Source: Ailanthus altissimus
Lineage: Eukaryota; Streptophyta; Magnoliopsida; Sapindales; Simaroubaceae
Assembly (NCBI GenBank): GCA_946807835.1
Contig: OX327710.1
Location: 18,216,501-18,280,500 of the forward strand
Reading direction: 5' to 3'
Length of the DNA: 64,000 bases
Below, piece after piece: positions 12,174-23,089 of this stretch. The position numbers were made by a program, and so were the translations under genes. The stretch's first letter is position 1, and every line of letters begins with the position of its first letter. The notes under the pieces were generated by a model, which saw only the letters and a list, made by a program, of their open reading frames with translations, did no database searches and had not been told where the DNA came from.

Positions 12174-13900
12174 CTCTTCACCAGAGACGTATACAACTGG
12201 AGAAGATTCACCAAGAACACATCCCTCAGCTATTATTGCAGCCATCTGTCAATTCAAGTGTGAAAAGTGACATGTGAAGACAGTTATTGATATATAAGTG
12301 TCTCAACACACTAAATCAAGTAAAAAGGTAAAAACAAGAAGTCCTCACAACCTAACAGAAAACTCGTATGTATGACTGACTATAAGCATACAAGATCAAA
12401 GGTAACACTTGCCGAAAATATATACCTGCAGTAACAGGGTACTCTTGCCAATACCAGGATCTCTGCCAATCAAAACTAAAGAGCCTGCAAAACAAGACAA
12501 AAATAACAAGAGAATATAATGTAAAGTATCCATCCCATGTGACAATAATTTGAAAGGCCTAAGGGCATACCCACTGATAAGCTTGAACATTGAAGAGAAG
12601 CATTCATATTGTCATCATAAATGCTGTTGCAATATGTTCTAGGGAAAACATAATGCAACTTTTCATTAGCTAAACTGAATTTTCATGATGCAAGCAACAC
12701 AGAAAGTAAATCCGCAAACTATTATTCACTTGAAAAGGAGTTAATTTCATCTGCTGAATGAAAGGTTTCAACGGGAATGTCCAATAACTTGGGTTCAATT
12801 AAAAATCAGCTTAATTAGTATGCAGCATTGAGATGGAAAATAATCAAAGCATCATCAATTCAACAGCAGTAAAAAAAAATTAGCCACATAGGCATTCAAT
12901 TCAAGTGGCTTGTTTAAATCAAAGTAAAGGAATCAACTCCTGTTTGAGTAGTGAAGCAAATTTCTCAAAGACTAGATTCCAGTACAATTAATCTCAGCAA
13001 CAAAAACTCTGCCTCTTTTCAACAATCCATTATTTTGTTCCAAATCAGTATCCATTCATACTATAGTATACCTGAGAAAGCGCGGTACATAAAAATTAAA
13101 GTGGAGGATGATATCTTTTGCATTTCAACTATATAATAACAAGAAAATTGGACCTCGAGCTTATAAGCACGTAGATAATTATCATACCTCCAACAATGAT
13201 TACCAAATAAATACTAGACTGAAAAACATAAGAAGGAAGAAGACAATACTTCAAGCAATTGACCGAGACAAAGGACAGAAAAGATAATTGGATCGAACCT
13301 GGTACAAGACCACCGCCAAGCACCCTTGCAACTTCGTTCCCAACAAGTTCAGACCTCAATATCAAGAATAGCAAACAAAAACGCAAAATAATCAGACCTG
13401 AAATAAATAAACCGATTTAAAATCACTGAAAATTTTCATAACTTACAAAGGAATTAGCCAATCCAACTGATTAACTCCCCTGTTCACTTCCTGCAAACGC
13501 AATGGCCGTACTTCCTCCGGTTTTTGCGGCAGCCAAGTCCTTTCCACAACAGGTTCCTCGCCACTCTCTCTTTCGTTAAACCTCTTCATCGTCCCAACGC
13601 TGTCGCTCGAACTTTGATTTCTCACACTCCCCTGAATCCTCTCTGCCCCAAATCATCATTAGCGCTCGACTCCGACACTTGATTTGCAGTGGAAGGGTTA
13701 TAAATACTCCAATATCGAGGAGCGTTTTGGGTTTCCCCCGGATTGGTGCTGTCGAGTTGGGATTCTCCAGCGGAGAAAAGACGGGCGTTCGTCGAGGGAA
13801 ATTGGCGAGAAAGATAATTAGTGGGTTGACCCGTTGAAGAGAGGGAAGAGATGTTTTGCAGAGCGGAAGGAGCTGAGAGCTGATTTTATTTTTGGGAATT
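12174..13900 (-). pseudogene. RADA: Truncated organellar-type RadA DNA repair gene, 5' half
   Basis: Four exons are clear. Exon 1 (to 13447) ends in ERTWLPQKPEEVRPLRLQEV and NRGVNQLDWLIPL. Exon 2 (13354-13299) encodes ELVGNEVARVLGGGLVPG. Exon 3 (12484-12426) encodes GSLVLIGRDPGIGKSTLLLQ, the Walker A loop, with Arg where the family usually has Gly. Exon 4 (12245-12174) encodes MAAIIAEG and SSPVVYVSGEE. All junctions are GT-AG and phases join in frame. RadA remodels recombination intermediates; the plant protein works in organelles. The N-terminal four-Cys zinc ribbon is missing and a frame change near 13640 separates exon 1 from its transit-peptide-like sequence. Exons for the Walker B and Lon-like half are absent, so it is a partial duplicate. 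Confidence 0.85.
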
Positions 13901-14321
13901 GCGTATGAGAAAAAGAAAGAAGCAATTAGGGTTTAGTTAGGATTTTTGCAGGGGAAGAACAACCCGCCAAAGTTTTGAAAATTGACTCGCAAATTGTTTT
14001 TTCACCAATTTTTAAATCTACGGAGTACGGACGGTCATTGGCGTTCAGTGCAAAGGTCGCAATTAACCCTCATCATTCAGTCAAAAGTCACTCCTTCTCA
14101 TTACAGCTCAAAACGGTAAGAAGACGTTCGGCTTTTTTAGGAAAATAAAATAAAATGAAATGAAAGCGTTTCGGGTTTAATCAATTTTAATGATTTTTAA
14201 AAGATATTTTAATGCTTCATTATATTAGTTTTTTATATTCAAGTGGACTTGAGTATGTTAGCTTTTACATAATTTTTAACAATTTAGTATTAAATTTTAA
14301 CAATTTAGAATATATTTTTAT
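13901..14321. other. Possible upstream flank of the RadA fragment
   Basis: AT-rich sequence upstream of the RadA exon 1 region. No TATA box could be assigned with confidence and no other gene is seen. Confidence 0.3.
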
Positions 14322-14912
14322 TATTAAAAAAATTAGTGATTTAATAATCTTAATTAGACATGAATTGAAATGAATACTAAAGTGAAGAGTTACAAGAAGT
14401 TTAAAATGTGTGGGACACGTATAAAGAAGTTTAAGTCATGTGGAATACAAAGGGGAAGGTAAAACAGAACTTGAAGATGAGAAAAAAGCGAAGAAAACAT
14501 GCATAGGGGGCACCAGAGCTGAGCGCCGAGGGGCCCAGGGGTAAGCGTCGCGGTGCCCAAACCAGAAGCCCAACGCTGTGGCTCCCAGGGATGAGCGCCG
14601 CGGCGCCAGAAGTGTCAGGAAGCCGTTTTTTATCTAAATTTCGAGTTTTAGACTACTAAAACAAGTGGACTCTTACTCCAACAAGAAATACACCCTATAT
14701 AAATACTTGTAAGCCATTTATTTCAAATTAAGCATTAAGAGAGACTCTAAGAAAGTAGAAGAACTAGATAGACACTAAGTGCTTGTGTGCACTAAGGTGG
14801 AACCGTTGTTTGGGTGTTCATTGCTCGTGGTAAAGCAATGAAGCATTAAACATTAGGTCCTTTTAAGGGTTTTCCTTGTAAAATCTCTAGGGAGTTAATA
14901 ATAGAGATTAGG
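14322..14912 (+). mobile_element. Truncated copia-type LTR
   Basis: The left edge tattaaaaaaattagtga is a decayed form of the TGTTAGAAAATTAGTG start of the LTR family seen at 62925 (there on minus). The GC-rich U3 cluster is at 14517-14610 and the TATA region (tatataaatac) at about 14696. The sequence stops at 14912, exactly where the gypsy LTR begins, losing the conserved acgtccacgg segment and the LTR 3' end. Confidence 0.75.
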
Positions 14913-17143
14913 TGTAGTAACCAGTATCCATAACCGGTAAAAATAAGTATTTATATATATATATATATATATAAATATATGTATTTTATTTGTATGTGGG
15001 TGATACTTGATTTATGTATTATTATTAGTAGTGTTTGTATAAGTTAAGGACATACTATTAGCATTGGGTTTATTTGCAAGACTTTAGATTTATTTTAGGG
15101 ACCAAATTGTAATACTTTAAAAGTTTTGGGGGTAAATTTGTAAATATCAAAAAATAGCCTCTTAGTATAAAAATAAACTTTTGAAACCCTAATTCTCTCA
15201 TTTTGGTCGAGCTACCTCTTTTAGAGTAAGAGAAGAGAGAAATAAAGGAGGGAGAAAGAGAAGAAGAAGAAGAAGAAATTAGAATTTTGGATTTTAAAAG
15301 GTATATCACAATTATTTCTCAATTTATTGGTGTTAATTAAGTTAATTCCTTTAATTTTTTATTTCTGTAAATATGTCTAATTGAGTATTTGATGTGTATT
15401 TCGTAAGATATTATGAGAATTAATGATGATCTGTGTAGAAAACTTGATAAATCATGATGAATTGCAGAATTTCTATTTGATAGTCTCTTGATCAAGAAAT
15501 TTTATAAATTGTTGTGATTTGATTATAGTATAAAATTTTGAGTATATAAAATTAGACATGTTTAAGATTATCTGAGACTTTGAATCGATTGAAAATTTCA
15601 GAAATTGAATTTGTAGTGAATTTACCAAAATGACCCTAAAATTTTGAAAATTTTCTGTGTGAACAGTATGATACAGTGCCTACTGAATGATCTTCAAAAA
15701 TTACGAATTTGTGGAATATGATAAGTTTATATGTCTAATATGATATAATCAGAATTAAGAATTTAGATTAATGTGGTTAAATATAATATAATCAGAATTA
15801 AGAATTTAGATTAATGTGAGGCTTATGAAATGATTAATCTCTATTGATAGGTTAAGGAGATTTAAGCCTTGTAGCTGAAAGTGCTAAGAGGTAAGTATAC
15901 TAGACTTTTTTACTGAAATCACAATAAACATAGTAATTGTTATGTATGATTTTGTAAATGTAGTTAGGAATATGTTTATGTTATGTCAAAGTATATTTTG
16001 ATATGAAATGTGAAGACATGTGTTTATGAATGTGAGCATGGACATACATGACATATATGTGTTTTTGAAAGTGAGCTTTCAAAATGAAATGTGTTTAATA
16101 AAAAAAGCTTTGAAGTGTAATATGTTCATGAGAAACATTTTATGTTTTGAGAACGCTTGAAATCACTGTTGACTTAGTAGGCATCTTTTGTGATTTGTGG
16201 AGCCTTTATGTGTGACATTTCCTTCAGGATTGGTATATATTATGTGTTCCGTATCTAAGGAGGATCCTATTGGTACCTAAAGGAAGATTGAGTCATCACA
16301 TTTGTGTGGTGGCGTATTGGTGCATGTAAGAGGACTCACCGATGATCAAGGTGAGGGTTTGGCTTTTATCTTCAGGCTTGAGCATTATATATGTGTAATT
16401 TAAACCTCACTTGTACTATTCCTCTCATACGGTATGTCACTTATGAGTGACATTTGATTCATTATGTGATATGTGATGTGTAAGTCCTACTAAGTAGTAG
16501 TTGAGTGATGGTATTCCTATTATATATTTTGAAAGAATGTGTAAGCGCTTACCTAACATGTGATTTGATAAGATTATGATTTTGATTTATCACAGCATAT
16601 CATATACATGCATTGTGTACATATATGTATTTGTATTTTGATATATGAAAAACTAGTATGCTTACTGAGTTTTATACTCATTATAGTTTATGGTGATTTC
16701 AGGTAAATAAAGTACATGTGTACTTAGCAGATTTGGCAAGGCTTCTGTTGTTCCTTGGGTTCCCTAAGTTGCTAGGTTACTGAGTGTTTTATTTGGGGAC
16801 ACGTGGGATAAGATATTTGATTTGTCCCTATTGAATAAATACTTATGTATTATTTTATTGTGTGTGGTTGGATTTAGTTTAAGTTTCATCAAGTGTAGTT
16901 ATAGATTGATTTTAAGTAAGAATTTGCAATGAATATATTCTGGGCTTCCGGTAACAAAGTTGCTACTGGTGACGTAGTAGAGTGTTAATCTCTGAGAAAA
17001 CTCTGCGTATCTCCGGTTTACTAATTGTCCCAGTCATAATTCAATTGCTATAATTCTGAAAGAAATTGAAATAAATGTTTAAATATTATTGAATGAGTGT
17101 AAGTTATGTGATGTGTCAGATTTTTTGGGTCTGGAGCGTGACA
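14913..17143 (+). mobile_element. gypsy-type 5' LTR, ~2.2 kb
   Basis: The block begins TGTAGTAACC and ends GAGCGTGACA. It is followed after 8 bases by TGGTATCAGAG (17152-17162), the initiator-Met-tRNA primer binding site, which fixes the orientation and marks it as a 5' LTR. Length and the GTGACA end suit the Tekay/Del-like chromovirus group, but that subgroup call is inference. It abuts the truncated copia LTR, so it probably inserted into it. A (TA)n run is at 14950-14973. Confidence 0.65.
15745..15820. repeat. 43-bp-period direct repeat in the gypsy LTR
   Basis: Two copies of ataatcagaattaagaattt, each continuing agattaatgtg, start at 15745 and 15788. Confidence 0.85.
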
Positions 17144-17600
17144 GCTTTTAGTGGTATCAGAGTTAAGATATGATTCTGTAGACTTTTAGGTGTCAAGTCA
17201 AGGGAACCGAGCAGATGCCAAATCCTTAGGATTGTATTTGTAGATTTGTTGTGTAAATGTTTGACATATTGCTTAAATTTTTGTATGATTTTATGAAGAT
17301 GACACATTATCCAAAAGCTGCTAAGATTGTTGATATTGCAGATAATGGTACTTTTGTGGATCTTAATGTTACCATTTAGAATTTTTTTTTAAAGTTGTGA
17401 CTAATATGCTTAGCAAGAATGATGTCGAATATCGAGCAAATTGAGATAATTTTCATGTCATAGAGCAAATTGAGATAATTTTCTCAATGTCAAAATATGG
17501 AGAAGTATAGTATTGAAAACATCAATTGAAACAACTTTTATTGAAAAGGAAAATAACAACAACAACAATAGCAGCAATATAGGAATAATAGAGGCTACAG
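17144..17600 (+). pseudogene. gypsy leader and gag debris
   Basis: After the primer binding site an ATG at 17298 opens about 26 codons (MTHYPKAAKIVDIADNG...) and then meets a stop. A later aacaacaacaacaatagcag tract (17548-17572) looks like the Asn-rich linker common near gag zinc knuckles. No protease or polymerase follows; the LOG gene begins within 50 bases. A T10 run at 17391-17400 is poly(A) on the minus strand. Confidence 0.45.
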
Positions 17601-17648
17601 AGTGAGATTTAAGTCTATTTTGCGCTTTTTCTGACTGTCATAAATGGA

Positions 17649-18248
17649 CTAATCTAACTGATACAATATTGGATTAGACAGAGGAATAAAAGATTGCAAT
17701 TGATCAATCAGTTGATCAGCAGTTGGAGCATAAATAAGAATACGTCGTGCTAAAAGTGGGATGAATTGTCTTTCCGCTGCATAGTCAAGAAAAGATAGCA
17801 ATCCGTTATAAAAATCATTAGCATTTAACAAACCAATGGGTTTTTGGTGGATTTGTAATTGTGCCCATGAGACAATTTGAAAAATTTCCTCCAAGGTCCC
17901 GAAACCTCCTGGTAGAACTATGAAGGCATCTGCATGCCTAAACATTTGAGACATTCGCTCGTGCATAGATGAGACTTGTAAGTCATCCCTAACTGTTTTT
18001 CCTACAATATTTTTAATAGCTAGAGGTTTTGGAATGATACCCAAAACTCGACTACCTTTATTGTGTGCAGTTTTTGTCGCAGACCCCATTAACCCATAGT
18101 TACCTCCTCCATATACTAAATGTATATTTCGCTCAACTAATAGCTTACCAAGATTTTCTGCAACTTTTGTAAACTCTTTAGTATTTCCAGGGTTGGATCC
18201 ACAAAAGACACAAATTTTTGTGAATCGACGAGCTGAGATTTCCTCCAT
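17649..18248 (-). CDS. LOG: Cytokinin riboside 5'-monophosphate phosphoribohydrolase, LOG family
   Basis: A 199-residue uninterrupted frame from ATG at 18248; an upstream GTG at 18260 is in frame but not needed. LOG enzymes release ribose 5-phosphate from cytokinin nucleotides, giving the free active base in one cytosolic step. The Rossmann-type fold motifs are present: ICVFCGSNPG (12-21), LVYGGGNYGLMG (44-55), MHER (95-98, with the catalytic Arg) and PGGFGTLEE (113-121, with the catalytic Glu). Oddities are Phe for Tyr in PGGYGT and Met for Lys after MHER. Arabidopsis LOG genes have several introns; this one has none, which suggests retroposition or intron loss. A CTATAAATAC box lies about 60 bp upstream. 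Confidence 0.92.
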   Translation of the reverse strand: MEEISARRFTKICVFCGSNPGNTKEFTKVAENLGKLLVERNIHLVYGGGNYGLMGSATKTAHNKGSRVLGIIPKPLAIKNIVGKTVRDDLQVSSMHERMSQMFRHADAFIVLPGGFGTLEEIFQIVSWAQLQIHQKPIGLLNANDFYNGLLSFLDYAAERQFIPLLARRILIYAPTADQLIDQLQSFIPLSNPILYQLD

Positions 18249-18307
18249 TGTTACGCTCACCCTAATCTTTGAATGTTTTCGAGTTTGTATAAAGATGCAA
18301 AAATAAT

Positions 18308-18317
18308 GTATTTATAG
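18308..18317 (-). promoter_or_regulatory. TATA box of the LOG gene
   Basis: CTATAAATAC on the minus strand, 60-70 bp before the LOG start codon, the usual spacing for a short 5' leader. If the gene is retroposed, the promoter is either captured or part of the parent's leader. Confidence 0.55.
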
Positions 18318-18771
18318 AAAAATAAATTGATAACAGCTGTGGAGCATATGTGTAAGTATGTTCAAGTATATATTTTTCTCGATTCTTGTGAGGCAAAAAG
18401 AAAAAAAATGAGTTTTACTTTATCATTTTATAAGGGATAATAGGCCGCAAAATTTTGAATAAATATTTGTTGGTATGTAAGTATGATAAAAATTGTATCA
18501 GAAACGTGATGGGTTAGGTAAGATGATTAAGAAAAGTCAAATAAAGGCCTATTTTATGGACTTAGGGACTTTGCCGTTTTGGCACTAATGGCCGACAATG
18601 CATCTATGACTTGAAGACTTTTTTAGCTAACAACTGAACTTTGGACTTGAGACCAAATTAACTTTATTAATTACAAGGATTTTTGTGGTCTTAACATTGA
18701 TTTTTGGCCAATAGATTAAAAGTAGACATGAAGAAAGATAAAGCACACTTGACATAAAGATAAAGCAGTAG

Positions 18772-19993
18772 TCAGTCTCTCTTTGATGCGATAAAGTGGC
18801 ACGGATCTAGTTTCTGTGAAAAATAGAAAGAGCAATGTAGGTCAAAATGAGTCTCCCTATTCACTTTCATCTGTGTCGTATCCATGAGAGATGAACTTAT
18901 GGAGTTGTTGTTCCCATACATTGAATGAAGGCTCTGGCTGAGTGGAAGGTGGGTATACCATATCTTGATCTTTTGCATGTGAGCTGATTTGGATGAGGGA
19001 TGTGCTGCCTTCCTCTTGGATTTGGGTGTCGGTTGGATAAGGTTGGGAGTCTTGAAAGAAGGATAAGTTAAGATTGGGTTGATGTTGGTCAGGTTCTGTC
19101 GGGACAACTGGCTGAGATTGGGTAGGTTATGTCGGGACAGCTAGCTGAGGCCATTGGTGAAGGTTATCCATTTCTTGTCTGTATCTGGCATAATAAGTCA
19201 TGTTTGGGATATGGTAATGGTGGGTAGAGTAATCTGTATTTCTGTGATGTGAAAGATGTCTTTGTTGGGATTTGTGTAAATTGGCAAAATTCAGTTCTTC
19301 TGCAAAGTCATCTTCAATCTGTTCCCAAGGTGCAGCATCTTCTGGGGAGATCCAAACAGACAGAGGAATTATCTGATTTTCCTGAGCAAGAATTCTTTCA
19401 AGTTCTCTCTTTTGCTGGATTACTTATTCAGGTCAGAGCTTAATTGATCCCTTTAGTGAAAGGGTAAAGGTGAAGTAATCCTTGACAGTGGGGTAATAAC
19501 GGATTTCGTGATCTGAAACAATCATACCCTTTGGTTGGAGAAGTAAAACAGACCAAAGATGTTGTCTGGGGACTGCAGCATTTGTGTTGTTTGCAATCAT
19601 GTGTTGAAATTTAGTTATCTATCATGTCTTTGGGTAAAACCATTGGAGAAAAATCAGGCCTGGATGATCTTCATCACATTTTTCTAATTTTTGAAGGGTT
19701 CTAAGTAATGGAAATTCTATGGCGATTGTATATAATCCAACAGGTACCATAACAAGTAAATGACAGGTTTGGACCATTGGGAAAATAGAAAAAAAATAGT
19801 GCAGGTGAAAGAAAGGGTATTCCAAGTTGAACGAAGGGCCACTAAGAACTGTGAGGCCATGTTCTTGGACTGCCAAGATGGCGTAGTGTCTGATGAATTC
19901 TTTGGCACGGGAATAGAGTGTTCTGGTTCTGATTAGGTCTGGAAATTGTGGTGGACTAAAAGGAACAGGAGGAGTTATGATAATGGGATTCAT
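18772..19993 (-). pseudogene. Unrecognised decayed gene
   Basis: An ATG at 19993 opens 123 codons (MNPIIITPPVPFSPPQFPDL...), rich in Phe, Pro and His. After a stop at 19622 protein-like sequence continues in shifting frames, with IIPLSVWISPEDAAPWEQIE near 19330-19390, then a Pro/Gln/Ser-rich part with AVPT and VVPT repeats near 19080-19150, and an acidic end with DTDESE near 18858. The composition is that of a real protein of roughly 350-400 residues carrying several stops. I do not recognise the family. A TATA box upstream suggests it was once a transcribed gene. Confidence 0.5.
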
Positions 19994-20054
19994 TATGAAG
20001 ATGGTAAGAGGGTTGGTTTTTTTTATTGCTAGAAAAATGATTATGAGGTTTAGG

Positions 20055-20122
20055 CTATTTATAGAGTTTTGTGAAAGAAAATCAGTAATTGTTTTGTCCT
20101 TTCCTTTTACGTGGATGACGTT
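20055..20122 (-). promoter_or_regulatory. TATA box and paired ACGT motifs upstream of the unknown gene
   Basis: CTATAAATAG (20064-20055) lies about 62 bp upstream of the ATG at 19993. About 45 bp further up are two ACGT-core motifs, AACGTCA (20122-20116) and CCACGT (20114-20109), 1-2 bp apart. TGACG and CACGTG-like motifs bind bZIP factors; function here is inferred. Confidence 0.5.
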
Positions 20123-20159
20123 AAGGGAATAGTTGAAACTTGTTTCATTAAGGGCGCTT

Positions 20160-20530
20160 GTTTTATATTTTTTTTATTAATATTTTGCCATCATTTTCTA
20201 ACGTTATATTTTTTAGTATACCTTAACCAAGTTTGGTATACTTTTTTGCCTCTTTAAACTATAATTAAATTTAAGTAAACCAAACTTATTTTAATGTGTG
20301 TTTGGTTAAATGCGCCCGTTTTTACATTTTTTTTGGTTAATATTTGCCTATTAACAATTTGAGTGGAAAAAAAGAAAGAGTTAGTATACTCTTTTTTTCT
20401 CTTTATATTATAATTAAATTTAGGTATACGAAACTTGTTTTAGTGTGTGTTTGGTTAAATGCGCCCGTTTTTACATTTTATTTTTGTTAATATTTGCCTA
20501 TTATGAAATAGTTTGTTATGAAGATTGCTA
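20160..20530. repeat. AT-rich ~155-bp foldback repeat array, first block
   Basis: Diverged units recur with landmarks gtttggttaaatgcgcccg, tttgcctatta and agtatac...aagtttggtatac. Within a unit, AAGTTTGGTATAC and its complement GTATACCAAACTT lie about 40 bp apart, so each unit can fold into a hairpin. The same repeat fills 21240-21960, 25881-26690 and 27576-27700. Confidence 0.75.
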
Positions 20531-20625
20531 TATCAGCAAGTTTGTAATGCTGATGTGGCATAATTAATTATAACTGTTCTGCTCTTTTATTTTTATTTGT
20601 AACAAATTCTTTAATTTTTTTTGCA

Positions 20626-21239
20626 TATATAAAGTTAACTACTATTGTAATCAATTCATTCCAAGTCTTAGAAGTAATTTTTTCAGAAACTTTACATTTT
20701 TTTTTAATCTTTCTTACAAATACCCAAACAAAAATATAAAGAATGGTACGTAGCGAGTCATTTCAACAACGTCGCAAAAGAATCAAAAGGGTGAATAGAC
20801 CTTTGGTACATTATGAAGTAAAGGTGAAAATAGACTCACCTAACTTCGAGGGCTCAGTGTCTCTAGTGCACGGTGGCAGTTGGACACGAGCGTCCAAATT
20901 CTAATAATCTTTTCTTTTTCATACATACGTTTTGATGTCTACTTTGCTCGATTAAGTTGCTATAAGTTACAAAATCATTATGTGCTAACCGATCGATGTT
21001 ATTAAATGACTTTGTTGTCTCGTAAATTTAATGTTATAAAAGAGGTGCTGCGACGGTTTGGATGCAAAGCACATGTGGGGTAGTCTTCGACTCTACGATC
21101 GTGTCAAGCTTTGTAAAGATGGAACTCTAAATAATAAACACATGGGGCATTCTTCGTCGCTATGATTGTGTGAAACTTTGCAAGGATAGGTGAAAAGTTA
21201 TTCTAAAACTGAAGTTTAAATAAAATTTAATTTCACTAT
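20626..21239 (+). other. Unknown module, copy 1, with a 53-codon reading frame
   Basis: A TATATAAA box (20626-20633) precedes an ATG at 20743 that opens 53 codons ending at 20904; the product is basic at the start (MVRSESFQQRRKRIKRV) and ends TRASKF. About 150 bp later lies a segment encoding two copies of a ~23-residue motif, best seen as GSLRLYDRVK(F/L)CKD, over 21050-21215. The module recurs at 25258 and 26880 with nonsense changes. I do not recognise the protein. Whether the two coding parts are exons of one gene is unproven. Confidence 0.45.
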
Positions 21240-21960
21240 TTCATCTTTTTTTTTTCAAAGTATACTTTAGCGAAGTTTGGTATACTTTTTTTTTTCTCTT
21301 TATACCATAATTAAATTTAAGTATACCAAACTTGTTTTAGTGTTTGTTTGGTTAAATGTGCATGTTTTTACATTTTTTTTAATATTTAGCCATTATCGTT
21401 TTCTAATTTTTTTTTTAGTATACCTGAACCAAGTTTGTTATACTTTTTAATTTCTTTAAACTATAATTAAATTTAGGGATACCAAACTTATTTTAATGTG
21501 TGTTTAGTTAAATGCGCATGTTTTTATATATTTATTTTATTAATATTTTGCTTATTATCGTTTTCTAACTTTATTGTTTTTAGTATACCTTAACCAAGTT
21601 TGATATACTTGTCATTCTCTTTAAACTATAATTAAATTTCAGTAAATCAAACTTATTTTAATGCGTGTTTGATAAAATACGCTTGTTTTTGCATTTTTTT
21701 GGTTAATATTTGCCTATTATCGTTTTCAGTAGAGAAAAAGAAAGAGTTGGTATACTTTTTTTTCTCTCTTTTTATTATTATTAATATTTGCCTATTATCG
21801 TTTTCAGTGGAGAAAAAGAAAGAGTTGGTATACTTTTTTTCTCTCTCTTTATACTATAATTAAATTTAGGTATGCCAACTTATTTTAGTGTGTGTTTGGT
21901 TAAATGCGCCCGTTTTTACATTTTATTTTTTTTAATATTTGCCTATTATGAAATAGTTTG
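21240..21960. repeat. Foldback repeat array, second block
   Basis: About five diverged ~155-bp units. A good hairpin is aagtttggtatac (21272-21284) against gtataccaaactt (21322-21334). A ~85-bp sub-duplication around gttttcagtagagaaaaaga occurs at 21715-21760 and 21800-21845. The tracts of T and CT between units are typical of the family. Confidence 0.75.
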
Positions 21961-22441
21961 CGCTTTCAAATTTTCAGATCCCAGTATTATGTCATGATTT
22001 TAATTTTAGCACAGATTTTATCGCAGCTCATACTTTCAGTACAAGTTTATTGACTACTTAGTATACAGTTTCATGATTATTTTATCTTACAAATTTATAT
22101 GTGTATAATACATATAAAGTATATAATATTTTCAGATTATATCCACTCACTGAGCCATAAGCTCACCATTTTTCCCTTTTTTCTTATTTTTCCCAGGTTG
22201 TCACAGGAATTCGTGCAGTGTAATACAGTTATCACATTTTGAGGTTGGCCTACGATACGCATAGTTGCATAAGTGTCTCAGTCTGTGTATTTGGATATGT
22301 TTTTGTATATTAGAGTACATGTGTACACTTTTTGTTGAGGCAGGTAGTCTCATTGTATCATATGTATGAGTAAATAGTATGTTAGTCACATGTCATCACA
22401 GGATCCGTCTTGATTCTCGAAGAGGGCTCGGGTCGGGTCCT
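21961..22441 (+). mobile_element. Possible gypsy LTR fragment
   Basis: The passage atccactcactgagccata then agctcacc, followed by a T/C-rich tract and ccaggttgtcac, resembles the conserved middle of long plant gypsy LTRs, and the LTR at 14913-17143 has a related passage near 16650-16700. The right edge may be ...gggtcgggtcctatca. No PBS or target duplication was found. Confidence 0.3.
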
Positions 22442-22726
22442 ATCAATTCTTGAGACATGTTATCCTCGAATTTTGTTTGTGATACCAAATTCGTTCGACG
22501 AAGCCCCATACAAATTCGTTCAGGTGCGTTTACCAAATTGTCGTAGGCCATTGTGATTAATGTTACTTGTGTGGCTTTCATACAACCTAAGCGTATATCA
22601 TATGTATCTTTTAATGAGTTGTTTTGGCTTTGCTTGATTTACAGTGGCTGTATGAGGAGCTAAAGAATAGAGATGCTAATTGTTGTAATTCTCATATTAT
22701 CAAGTGTTGGCGACATTATCTGAAAG

Positions 22727-22850
22727 TTGTGAATATTGAAGGCTTTGTCCCATTTGAAGATCGAAAAGTGGAAGAATTTTCACCATTCGTATATTAGAAA
22801 AATGAAAATATTGAAAGCTTTGCACCATTTAAAGATCAAAAGCCACTCGG
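22727..22850 (+). repeat. Local ~78-bp direct duplication
   Basis: attgaaggctttgtcccatt (22733) and attgaaagctttgcaccatt (22811) head two diverged copies. They fall in sequence of unknown origin (22442-23089) with no recognised gene. Confidence 0.6.
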
Positions 22851-23089
22851 CAGAAAAACTTCGATGGAAATGTGGCCTTTCATTTCTGAAGGAACTGTGG
22901 TGTTTCATTTGGATTGGTGTTTCGATGTACCTATTGAAAAAGATTAAGTTTTATTAATTTACGAAGCTGTGGAGTGGTGTTGTTTGTTTAATTTTTTGAA
23001 GGCCGCTATTCTGTAAGTAATAGAGTAAGGCCATTTCAAAACTCGCGCCTAAAAAACTTTCCATTGTTTTAACAATCCCTGTTTCTACC

